This document shows positions 51,173 through 57,762 of a stretch of 57,762 bases of DNA, piece after piece. The notes under the pieces are model-generated. The model searched no databases and was not told the origin of the DNA. It saw only the letters and a program-made list of their open reading frames with translations. The translations under genes were made by a program, and so were the position numbers. How positions within the stretch are numbered: the stretch's first letter is position 1; each line of letters begins with the position of its first letter. This DNA is from Myxococcaceae bacterium (lineage in GTDB: Bacteria; Myxococcota_A; Polyangia; Polyangiales; Ga0077539), in assembly GCA_004297725.1 (NCBI GenBank), contig SCUS01000049.1:1-57762 (forward strand), written 5' to 3'.

Positions 51173-53218
51173 ATGGCTGACGGTGCCCTCCGAAGCGTGT
51201 TCGCAGAGCTGGGGATCGACTTCGATGAGAAGTCCCTCCAGAAGGCGAACAGCCTCGTCGACAAGGCCGTCGGCAACGTCCAGAAGCTCGTCGCCTCGAC
51301 GGGCAAGGCCGACCAGGTCGAGGCGCTCTTCGCCGCCCGGCAGAAGGCGCGCGCGGCCGCTCGACACGAGCACGCCGTGCAGTCCGCGGCCGACGCCGCG
51401 AAGGCCAGCGGCGGCAACCGGGAGGTGGGGCTCTTCGGGAAGCTGCGCGAGCTCGCCGCGGGCGACGCGAAGGCGCGGGACGAGGCGCGCAAGGCCGAGC
51501 TCGACCGGGCGCACACCCTCGCCGCCCGCCAGGCGCTCGGCGGCGCGGCTCCGGCGTTCAACCCCTTCGGCAAGGACAAGGCGCAGGGCGCGACCAGCTT
51601 CGGCGGGAAGCTCGGCACGGAGCAGTGGAAGGCCGCCGCGAAGCCCGTCGAGGGGCTGATCGGGATCCTAACGAAGCTCGAGAAGAAGACCTCGACGGCT
51701 ATCGGCCAGAAGCTCCCCGCGGCGTTCCAGCGGCTTGCCCAGCGCGCTGGCGCCGCGAAGGGCGACTTTGCCTCCATGGGGCAGCTCGCGGTTGGCGTGA
51801 CCGGGGGCGTCGCGGCCGTGATCCAGCAGGGTCTCTCGATGGCTGCGCAGTTCACCGCGCAGTTTGCGGCCGAGAGCGAGGCCCTGCGCGAGACGGCCCG
51901 GAGCGCGCGCGTCACCAGCTCCGAGCTGCAGGCGCTCCAGCACGCGGGCGCCATCTCCGGCGTCGGCGCCGACCGGATGACGGCCTCGGTCACCGCCCTC
52001 GGATCGAAGCTGCGCGACGCGAACAGCCACCTCGCCGGGAGCAGCGGGGTGGTCCACACCCTGCGCCGGATGGGCATCTCCGCACGCGACGCGAGCGGGC
52101 AGGTGCGCCCGACGATCGATATCCTCGACGACGTCGCCGTCGCGATGGAGCACATCAGCTCCCCGCGGCGCCGGGTGCGCGTGGCCGAGGCGCTCGGCCT
52201 GGACCGCCGGATGCTCGACGTGCTGCACACGGGCGCCGGGGGAATCCGGGCGCTGCGCGAGGAGATGCGCGAGCTCGGCGGAGGCGTAACCCCAGAGGCG
52301 ACCGAGGCCGCGCGGAAGTTCGCGCAGGCCCAGGCCCGGATGCAGGTCGGGCTCACGTCCGTCCGCAGCGTGATCTTCACGGCGCTCGCGCCCGCGATGG
52401 AGGGCCTCGTCAGCAAGGGCGCGAAGGCCCTGGGGTGGCTCGCCCGGATGACCCGCGGGAGCCACATGGCGCGGAACGTCCTGGTCGCGCTCGGCATCGC
52501 CGGGGCGGCCGCCGCAGCACCCCTGATCGCCGCCTGGCTCCCGGCGGCGGCGCCCTTCCTGCTCGCGGGTGCGGCGGGCCTCGTGCTCGCGCTCGCCCTC
52601 GACGACGTCCAGAACTTCCTGGAGGGCAACAACAGCCTGACCGGGGAGATGGTCACGAAGCTCCGGCAGCTCGCCGACGGATTCATCGGCGTCGGCAACA
52701 GCGCGCGGATCATCGAGTGGATCAAGGACGACTGGAACATCTTCGGCGACAAGGTCGCCCGCGTGCTCGACTTCATCGAGCACCTGCCACCCGCCATCCG
52801 CGCGACGCTCGCCCCGCTCCGCCTGCTCCTGGGCGCGTTCAGCGCCGTCACGGGGCACGGCGACGGACCCACGGCGGGCGGTGCGGGCGCGCCCCAGGGT
52901 GCGCCATCGCCCGGCGCTCCGGCTCCCAGCCCAGCCCCAGGCACCCCCGTGCAGGTGGGTCTCGACGGGCAGCCGATCGCGGTGCGCGGGGCCAACGGTC
53001 GATACCGTCCCGTCCCGGCCCCCGCGACCCGTAGCGTGGCCGCACCGGGGGCGGCGGGTGGGAGCACCACGGTCACGACTCGGGTCGAGGGCGACCGCAA
53101 CATCTTCCACATCAACGGCAACGACCCGGCCGCGATGCGGCGCCAGGTGGAGCAGCTGCTCGAGCAGCGCGAGCGCCAGCGCCGCGAGCGCCTGAGCCCG
53201 AGGGGAGACGGCGAATGA
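51173..53218 (+). CDS. Tail tape measure protein
   Basis: 681 aa. Long helical N-terminal part, a recognisable tape-measure core (QFAAESEALRETARSARVTS, LQALQHAGAISGVGADRMTA), hydrophobic stretches near 440-480 (VALGIAGAAAAAPLIAAWLP, LLAGAAGLVLALAL) and a Pro/Gly/Ala-rich C-terminus. 681 residues would set a short tail of roughly 100 nm at 1.5 angstrom per residue. It overlaps the next gene (ATGA). Confidence 0.88.
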   Translation: MADGALRSVFAELGIDFDEKSLQKANSLVDKAVGNVQKLVASTGKADQVEALFAARQKARAAARHEHAVQSAADAAKASGGNREVGLFGKLRELAAGDAKARDEARKAELDRAHTLAARQALGGAAPAFNPFGKDKAQGATSFGGKLGTEQWKAAAKPVEGLIGILTKLEKKTSTAIGQKLPAAFQRLAQRAGAAKGDFASMGQLAVGVTGGVAAVIQQGLSMAAQFTAQFAAESEALRETARSARVTSSELQALQHAGAISGVGADRMTASVTALGSKLRDANSHLAGSSGVVHTLRRMGISARDASGQVRPTIDILDDVAVAMEHISSPRRRVRVAEALGLDRRMLDVLHTGAGGIRALREEMRELGGGVTPEATEAARKFAQAQARMQVGLTSVRSVIFTALAPAMEGLVSKGAKALGWLARMTRGSHMARNVLVALGIAGAAAAAPLIAAWLPAAAPFLLAGAAGLVLALALDDVQNFLEGNNSLTGEMVTKLRQLADGFIGVGNSARIIEWIKDDWNIFGDKVARVLDFIEHLPPAIRATLAPLRLLLGAFSAVTGHGDGPTAGGAGAPQGAPSPGAPAPSPAPGTPVQVGLDGQPIAVRGANGRYRPVPAPATRSVAAPGAAGGSTTVTTRVEGDRNIFHINGNDPAAMRRQVEQLLEQRERQRRERLSPRGDGE

Positions 53219-53832
53219 GCGCGACGATCGAGTGGGTTGACGCCGCGGGCAGCACGCTACTGGTGGAACTCGACGCGACCCCGACGCAGGCCTGGGAGTC
53301 GACCGCCGAGGTGACCAAGCACCCGGTGGAGACCGGCTCCGCGATCGGCGACCACGTGAAGCCCGCCAACGACACCATCACCGTCGAGGGGATCCTCACG
53401 AACACCCCGGTTATCGTCCCGGCGACGCAGATGCAGGGCGCCACGCGCGCCCCGGGCACGCTCGACCTGCCCGGCGGCGGGAGTGTCTCGGTGCAGCGGT
53501 GGAGCGGTCCCTTCGACCGCGTGAGCGAGTGCCGCGAGCTGCTGCGCTCGCTGGTGAAGGCCGGGCTCCCGGCGACCCTCTCCACCGGCCGGCGCGAAGG
53601 GCTGCGCTTCGACGACAACCTGGTGCTCGTGCGCTTCCGGGTCGACCGCGACGCGACCACCGGGAACTCCATCAACGTCTCCCTCGACTTCGAGCAACTG
53701 CGGGTGGTGTCGACCTCCCGGGTGGCCGTGCCCGCTGTCCGCCGGCTGCAGGTGCCCGAGAGCCGCGGGACGGCGCCCCCGGTGCCTGCGGGGAGCATGG
53801 GCTACAACCTCGCGTACGGGAGCAGCTCGTGA
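53215..53832 (+). CDS. Dit-like baseplate/distal tail protein
   Basis: 205 aa. Starts SATIEWVDAAGSTLLVELDA, then PVETGSAIGDHVKPANDTIT and VEGILTNTPV, the pattern of the Dit-like N-terminal domain family in small myophages. RLQVPESRGTAPPVPAGSMG near the end is a linker-like tail. It would connect tube to baseplate. Overlaps the plug gene (GTGA). Confidence 0.78.
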   Translation: MSATIEWVDAAGSTLLVELDATPTQAWESTAEVTKHPVETGSAIGDHVKPANDTITVEGILTNTPVIVPATQMQGATRAPGTLDLPGGGSVSVQRWSGPFDRVSECRELLRSLVKAGLPATLSTGRREGLRFDDNLVLVRFRVDRDATTGNSINVSLDFEQLRVVSTSRVAVPAVRRLQVPESRGTAPPVPAGSMGYNLAYGSSS

Positions 53833-54164
53833 TCTTCACCGTCCCCTGCACGCCCGACGGCGCCTCCCGCTGGACGCAGACCAGCGCCCTCGACGGGGTC
53901 AACTTCGTCCTGACCTTCGACTGGAACCAGCGCATGGGCCGCTGGATGCTCTCCCTCGCCGACTCCCGCGGGGGGGCCATCCGCTCGGGGATGATCCTCA
54001 ACGTCGACGTGCCGCTCTTGCGCGGCGTGGTTGACTCCCGGCGGCCGCGCGGCGAGCTCGTGGTGATGGACGCGAGCGGCGCGGGCGACCTCGACCCGGG
54101 CTTCAGCGACCTCGGCTCCCGCTTCCTGCTGCTCTACCTCGACGCCGCGGAGCTCGGCCGGTGA
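53829..54164 (+). CDS. Baseplate plug protein (DUF6983-like)
   Basis: 111 aa from the GTG in the GTGA overlap. FTVPCTPDGASRWTQTSALD, GVNFVLTFDWNQRMGRWMLS and LLLYLDAAEL match the small baseplate plug family described in cyanophage Pam3-type tails. Coupled to the hub gene by a GTGA overlap. Confidence 0.75.
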   Translation: MIFTVPCTPDGASRWTQTSALDGVNFVLTFDWNQRMGRWMLSLADSRGGAIRSGMILNVDVPLLRGVVDSRRPRGELVVMDASGAGDLDPGFSDLGSRFLLLYLDAAELGR

Positions 54165-55057
54165 ACCTCTTCAACCGCGCCTGGCGCCTCCAGGTCGGGA
54201 CGCTGCTCCTCTCCCAGCGCGACGCCCAGGGGCAGACGGGGCTCGCGGCCGCGTTCAAGGTCACCAAGAGCCTCGCGACGGCGCGCGCGGGCACCGCGAG
54301 CATCACGGTCTACAACCTCCCGCCGGCGCTCTCGCGAGAGATCGCGGACCTCCCGCGGCGCTCGACCTTCGTGAGCATCGACGCCGGCTACGTCGGTGGG
54401 ATTTCGAGGCTCTTCACCGGGGACCTGCGCAAGGCGACGCCGTCCCGCGAGGGGGCCGACTGGAAGATGGAGGTGGAGGCCGGAGACGGCGTGCACGCAC
54501 GGCGCACCGCGCGCGTCTCCCGAGCGTTCGCCCCCGGGACCAGCCTCGACGGCGCCGCCGATGCGCTCGCCACGGCGCTGGGGGTGGGCGTCGGGAACGC
54601 GCGGGCGGCCTTCGCGGGCGCGCGCCTCGCGGGGCAGGCCAGCGCCTTCGCCGACGGCGTCACGCTCCACGGCACCGCCTCCGAGGAGCTTACGCGGCTG
54701 TGTAACGGGGCGGGCCTGATCTGGTCGATCCAGGAGGGCCAACTGCTCGTGCTCCCCATCGGCGGGACGCTCGACCGCACGGCCATCCGCCTCGCCGCCG
54801 ACTCGGGGATGATCGAGTCACCCGCGTTCGTCGACCGGCGCACGGTGAAGGCGAAGTGTCTGATCCAGCCGGGGCTCGTGCCGGGGCAGCGCGTCGTCGT
54901 CGACTCGCGCCTCGTGCAGGCCGAGCTGCGCGTGAGCGAGGTGACCTTCGCTGGAGAGACCGAAGGGCCCTCGTGGGAGGCCGAGCTCACGTTGAAGCGA
55001 CCGCTGGGAGCCCTGCTGGACCAGTCGACCCCGGGCGTCACGGCCGAACCCGGATGA
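54161..55057 (+). CDS. Baseplate hub protein
   Basis: 298 aa, GTG start. LFNRAWRLQVGTLLLSQRDA, ASITVYNLPPALSREIADLP, YVGGISRLFTGDLRKATPSR and WKMEVEAGDGVHARRTARVS match phage hub proteins of the Mu gpP/gp44 type, which surround the spike. FVDRRTVKAKCLIQPGLVPG and WEAELTLKRPLGALL complete the fold. Confidence 0.8.
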   Translation: MNLFNRAWRLQVGTLLLSQRDAQGQTGLAAAFKVTKSLATARAGTASITVYNLPPALSREIADLPRRSTFVSIDAGYVGGISRLFTGDLRKATPSREGADWKMEVEAGDGVHARRTARVSRAFAPGTSLDGAADALATALGVGVGNARAAFAGARLAGQASAFADGVTLHGTASEELTRLCNGAGLIWSIQEGQLLVLPIGGTLDRTAIRLAADSGMIESPAFVDRRTVKAKCLIQPGLVPGQRVVVDSRLVQAELRVSEVTFAGETEGPSWEAELTLKRPLGALLDQSTPGVTAEPG

Positions 55058-55067
55058 GGAGCACACG

Positions 55068-55811
55068 ATGACCGAGCGATCCTTCGACCCGAGCGACGAA
55101 GAGGTGCACGCGGACCTGATGGAGCAGCTGCTGCTCGGGATCCATGTGGCGATGCCGGGGCGGATTCAGAGCTACGACGCCGCGCACCAGGTGGCGGACA
55201 TCGTCCTGCAGGTGCGCCACCGCTACCCCGACCCCGACGGGACCGGGCAGTACCTCGACGAGGACTATCCCGTCCTGCCCGCGGTGCCGATCCTGTGGCC
55301 CAGATGTGGGAAATGGTTTCTTGCGATGTCGGTAGAGCCCGGCGACGCGGTGCAGGTGCTGTTCAACTCCAGCGCCCTCGGGATGTGGCGGCGCTCGACC
55401 GCGACCGACGCGCTCTCCGGGCTCGACCGCGCGATCCGCGGGGTGTCGACCGTGGGGGACGTGGGGCGGCACTCGCTCACGCACGCCGTGGCGCTCCTGG
55501 GGATGGAGACGTTCAACCAAGCGCTGCGGCATGCGCCCGACGTAGCAACCGGCAACCTCTCGTGCCTCACGCTGGGGCGCGACACCGACGACGGCACGCG
55601 CCTCTCGATCTACGGCGACGGGTCGATGAAGATCACTCGGGGCTCGACGGTGGTGATTCAGATCGACGCGGCGGGCACCATCCAGCTCGGTGGGACGGGC
55701 CTCACCGCCCTGCTCGACGGGCTCGTGACCGCACGCGGGGTCGACCCGTTCACTGGGGCGACCTACGGCGCGCTCGGCAACGCCAGCGCCGTCGTCATGG
55801 CGAAGAAGTAG
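55068..55811 (+). CDS. Baseplate spike (Gp138/Mu gp45-like)
   Basis: 247 aa. The N-terminal OB-like region (LGIHVAMPGRIQSYDAAHQV, ADIVLQVRHRY, PAVPILWPRCGKWFLAMSVE, PGDAVQVLFNSSALG) is typical of membrane-puncturing spikes. The C-terminal part is a beta-helix-like stretch (LSIYGDGSMKITRGSTVVIQ, IDAAGTIQLGG). It would pierce the outer membrane upon sheath contraction. Confidence 0.83.
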   Translation: MTERSFDPSDEEVHADLMEQLLLGIHVAMPGRIQSYDAAHQVADIVLQVRHRYPDPDGTGQYLDEDYPVLPAVPILWPRCGKWFLAMSVEPGDAVQVLFNSSALGMWRRSTATDALSGLDRAIRGVSTVGDVGRHSLTHAVALLGMETFNQALRHAPDVATGNLSCLTLGRDTDDGTRLSIYGDGSMKITRGSTVVIQIDAAGTIQLGGTGLTALLDGLVTARGVDPFTGATYGALGNASAVVMAKK

Positions 55812-55822
55812 GAGGCGATCCG

Positions 55823-56044
55823 ATGGCGATGTCTGCAAGCATCCTGGGGCCCGCGCTGAAGGCCGCGATCGACGGCGTCGGCGACAAGACCGACCGCGCG
55901 GCGCTCTTCGAGGCGATGGCGCAGGCCATCATCGACCACATCACCACGAACGGGGCCGTGACGGTGACGGTCACCTCGGTGAGCGGCGTGACGGCGGGCG
56001 CGGGGACGTCGGGACCGGGGACCGGGACGGGGACGATCGCGTAG
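55823..56044 (+). CDS. Small spike-associated baseplate protein
   Basis: 73 aa from ATG 55823 with an AGGAGG ribosome site. ASILGPALKAAIDGVGDK and FEAMAQAIIDHITTNGAVTV resemble small proteins that follow spike genes in Mu-like phages. The Thr/Gly/Val-rich end (TVTSVSGVTAGAGTSGPGTG) is disordered. It is the last recognisable tail gene; no wedge, gpJ or fibre gene follows. Confidence 0.65.
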   Translation: MAMSASILGPALKAAIDGVGDKTDRAALFEAMAQAIIDHITTNGAVTVTVTSVSGVTAGAGTSGPGTGTGTIA

Positions 56045-56053
56045 GGGCGCCAG

Positions 56054-56096
56054 GGCGTGACGCTACCGCTTGCGCCTGGGTGGTGTAGCGTCCCGC
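56054..56096. terminator. Hairpin after the last tail gene
   Basis: Arms GGCGTGACGCTAC (56054-56066) and GTAGCGTCCCGCC (56084-56096) pair over 13 positions with one mismatch, loop 17 nt. It lies between the last tail gene and a membrane-protein gene. No T-run follows, so it may be a terminator aided by Rho or a protein site. It could also mark an old element boundary. Confidence 0.45.
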
Positions 56097-56102
56097 CCGA
56101 TC

Positions 56103-56723
56103 ATGTACCCGCGGGCATCCACGTCACCGCAAGAGTTCGCCGAGACCGTTGCCGACCTGGAGTTCGACATCGACCGCCTCCCTCCGGTCGAGGCATTGGC
56201 GCTGATCGAGGAGCTCAAGTCGGCGGCCACCCTCGCGCACTCGCAGTTCCCGACGCAGATCCTACTGGCCTCGCACGGGGTCCTGAGCGCGGTCCGAGTG
56301 CGCATCGCGCACCGAGCCACGCAGGCGTCGCGGCGAATGGTCGTATTCGGCGTGGGCGGGGCCATCTGCGCCGCCGTGCCCGGCATGCTCGCAACGCTGC
56401 CCGGGACGGCGCGGGCTGCGCTGATGCTTCCTCCGTGGCTGCTGCCCTTGCTGTTCTGCTTCGGCACCGCCACAGCCATCCTGGGCATCCTGCACAAGCC
56501 CGACGCCGAGGCATGGGCAGGGAGCGTCACAAAGGCGGCAGCCGAGCTTTCGGGCGCGATCGAGAAGGCGCTCGACGGCCGCCCCGAGATGCATGGCCCC
56601 TATCGCTTCCCGCCGCCCGCACATGCCCATGTTGCGCCGCCGCCCCCGAGCAGGGAGAATATCGAGGCCGCAGAGATGGAGGCCGAGCGGTCGGCCGACC
56701 CAAGGAACCGAGGAACCCGATGA
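56103..56723 (+). CDS. Two-helix membrane protein, unknown
   Basis: 206 aa from ATG 56103. Cytoplasmic helical N-terminus (PQEFAETVADLEFDIDRLPP), two transmembrane helices (about 80-100 and 107-130, MVVFGVGGAICAAVPGMLAT and LMLPPWLLPLLFCFGTATAI), then a helical and Pro-rich end. Not a recognised holin. It may be a phage moron or a host gene after a truncated prophage. ATGA-coupled to the next gene. Confidence 0.65.
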   Translation: MYPRASTSPQEFAETVADLEFDIDRLPPVEALALIEELKSAATLAHSQFPTQILLASHGVLSAVRVRIAHRATQASRRMVVFGVGGAICAAVPGMLATLPGTARAALMLPPWLLPLLFCFGTATAILGILHKPDAEAWAGSVTKAAAELSGAIEKALDGRPEMHGPYRFPPPAHAHVAPPPPSRENIEAAEMEAERSADPRNRGTR

Positions 56724-56977
56724 CCACCGGAACCACTGTCGTATCGGTCCCGAGCGCAGCGACGACGCACACGGCGCCGCCTCGCCGCGTGGCCTCGGCC
56801 CGTCTCGGTGTGCTGTTGATCGTCGAGCTCGCCGCGATCGCGGCCTCTATCTACGGGGTCGTCCGCGCGGGCGATCGATACCTCGTTTCGTTGCCGCTCG
56901 CGCTCGTCGCGGCCGTGTGGATCGCGCTGATCGGATTCACACTTCAGTCGGTGAACGACGAGACTCGCGCGCGCTGA
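56720..56977 (+). CDS. Small two-helix membrane protein
   Basis: 85 aa, ATG in an ATGA overlap. Short Thr/Pro-rich N-terminus, two hydrophobic helices (LGVLLIVELAAIAASIYGVV and YLVSLPLALVAAVWIALIGF) and a charged end (VNDETRAR). Holin-like in size and topology, but no endolysin is nearby. Function unknown; probably works with the preceding membrane protein. Confidence 0.6.
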   Translation: MTTGTTVVSVPSAATTHTAPPRRVASARLGVLLIVELAAIAASIYGVVRAGDRYLVSLPLALVAAVWIALIGFTLQSVNDETRAR

Positions 56978-56988
56978 GGGCGGGGGCG

Positions 56989-57762
56989 TCAGTCCGACGC
57001 GCACCCCAGGAGCCAGAGGTCCGCGAGCGCCGGGTCGACCGTCCGTCCGGGGATGCCGGACAGGCCTGGCTCTCCTTGGAACGGCACGGCTGCGACCTGA
57101 ACGTGGAAGCTCTGGCGCGCGGGCCCCCCCGCGATGCGGCGACCCGATGCGAGGCGGATCGTCGCTGCGCTGGAGCCCCCGCCCCCGGCGAAGATTGAGA
57201 CCACCCGCCCCGTCGTGGTCGCCAGTGGGAGCAGTCCAGTAAGGTAGACGCCGCACGCCCGCACCGAGAACCGGAGCGTGCCGGACATCACCGAGCAACT
57301 GGTGTCCGTCGGCGGCGCCTCGCAGTCCTCCGCGGCACCGCTCGGGTAGGTTTCCCGTGCGGCCACCCGATAGCTCGTCTCCGCCCGCATCGCCTCGAGG
57401 TCATACATCACCGGCCCCCCATCGACCGGCCCCGCATCCCGCGGCACGTCGACGGTGACCACGTCCGGGCGATCGGCCCCGACGTCCGCGAGCTGCACGT
57501 CGACCACGTCCTCGAGCGCGACCGCATCGGCGACGGCAACGACGTCCGCCCCTGCATCGACCGCATCGACCGAGGGCGCATCGACGACGTCCACCGGCGC
57601 CGGCCGATCCTCGGGAACATCCACCGCGGGCACGTCCAGGGCGGCGTCGACGTCCACGCACGGGCAGGCCACCGGGGCGAGGCCGCTCGGCGGGCAGACG
57701 TAGGTCGACGTCCCGAGCGCGCCGCACGAGCAGGTGCTGCTCATGCCGGGCGTGCAGCGCGC
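56989..57762 (-). CDS. Secreted Asp/Ala-rich protein, 5' end outside window
   Basis: The frame stays open to the right edge, past the ATG at 57744; codons before it read ARCTPG, continuing a CTPGMSSTCSCG motif, so the true start is outside. A Cys-rich N-terminal part (STYVCPPSGLAPVACPC) leads to a long Asp/Val/Ala/Pro low-complexity linker. A C-terminal globular domain (about 120-250) holds two more Cys pairs. Proteins of this composition are typical surface or lipoproteins of Myxococcota, which suggests host DNA here. It is opposite in strand to the phage late genes. Confidence 0.65.
   Translation of the reverse strand, partial: ARCTPGMSSTCSCGALGTSTYVCPPSGLAPVACPCVDVDAALDVPAVDVPEDRPAPVDVVDAPSVDAVDAGADVVAVADAVALEDVVDVQLADVGADRPDVVTVDVPRDAGPVDGGPVMYDLEAMRAETSYRVAARETYPSGAAEDCEAPPTDTSCSVMSGTLRFSVRACGVYLTGLLPLATTTGRVVSIFAGGGGSSAATIRLASGRRIAGGPARQSFHVQVAAVPFQGEPGLSGIPGRTVDPALADLWLLGCASD

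Larger units (their letters stand above)
16384..56977. mobile_element. Prophage with contractile-tail structural module (right boundary uncertain)
   Basis: Integrase at the left end next to an intact host gene is followed by a leftward early/recombination operon, a repressor region with two matched promoters, a rightward replication module, terminase, head, tail and baseplate genes in canonical order. The left boundary is placed by the host stop at 16383. No direct repeat (att) pairing the two ends was found by eye, and baseplate wedge, fibre, endolysin and holin genes are not recognised. The right boundary could therefore be near 56050, near 56980, or beyond the window. Confidence 0.85.

Noticed and set aside
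16384..56102. Direct-repeat attL/attR pair
   Set aside because: By-eye comparison of the left boundary with the 55811-56102 and 56978-57000 regions gave only a 9-bp match (CGCTACCGC) in inverted orientation; not an att core.
56045..56102. Intrinsic terminator with T-run after the baseplate genes
   Set aside because: A good stem exists but no T-run follows, so it is listed only as a candidate hairpin.

Overview
The window is very GC-rich DNA with the look of a Myxococcota (Polyangiales-like) chromosome. This is an inference from base composition, from Cys-rich and Asp/Ala-rich secreted proteins typical of that group, and from a SNF2 ATPase with a translationally coupled partner. No rRNA or tRNA gene was recognised, so the taxon is not proved by the sequence.

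Host part (1-16383). After a 34-bp tandem repeat at the left edge come a zinc-ribbon/coiled-coil membrane protein, a small lipoprotein, a SNF2 ATPase with a coupled partner, an ethanolamine ammonia-lyase large subunit (eutB) with no eutC beside it, a DUF2914-like secreted protein, an enoyl-CoA hydratase/isomerase, a DEDDh exonuclease, hydroxyacylglutathione hydrolase (gloB), a DUF1232 protein, a secreted protein, glycogen phosphorylase (glgP), ribosomal protein L28 (rpmB) and a HAD 5'-nucleotidase.

Prophage (about 16.4 kb to at least 56.0 kb). The left end abuts the 3' end of the nucleotidase gene. One leftward operon (27503 down to 16253) carries small unknown and zinc-ribbon proteins, an SbcC-like ATPase, a RecT-like candidate, a PD-(D/E)XK nuclease, a ssDNA-binding-like protein, a truncated DUF5131 protein, a MazG-like protein, a HTH/excisionase-like protein and the tyrosine integrase. 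Most genes overlap by 1-4 bases (ATGA, GTGA, TGATG). The control region (27504-28740) holds an ImmA/IrrE-like metallopeptidase, an XRE repressor and two nearly identical strong promoters whose spacers and -10 boxes carry the same operator. A rightward Cro-like gene starts at or within a few bases of its predicted transcription start.

The rightward genes run: CII-like protein, RNase HI, small proteins, SF2 helicase, VRR-NUC nuclease, TOPRIM primase, D5-type helicase, terminase, portal, MuF-like head protein, DUF2213 protease with a probable nested scaffold, cement protein, DUF2184 capsid, connectors, DUF3383 sheath, DUF3277 tube, tail chaperones, tape measure, Dit-like protein, baseplate plug, hub and spike. 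This is a small contractile-tailed phage. Baseplate wedge, tail fibre and lysis genes are not visible, so the element either runs past the window or is deleted.

The most interesting points are in the head module. The portal carries a C-terminal 2H-phosphoesterase domain (the Acb1 anti-CBASS fold class). The next large gene fuses a MuF-type head protein to an ADP-ribosyltransferase domain and is followed by an overlapping 55-aa acidic protein. In addition, the capsid cement protein and the tail sheath share an obviously homologous inserted domain of about 110 residues.
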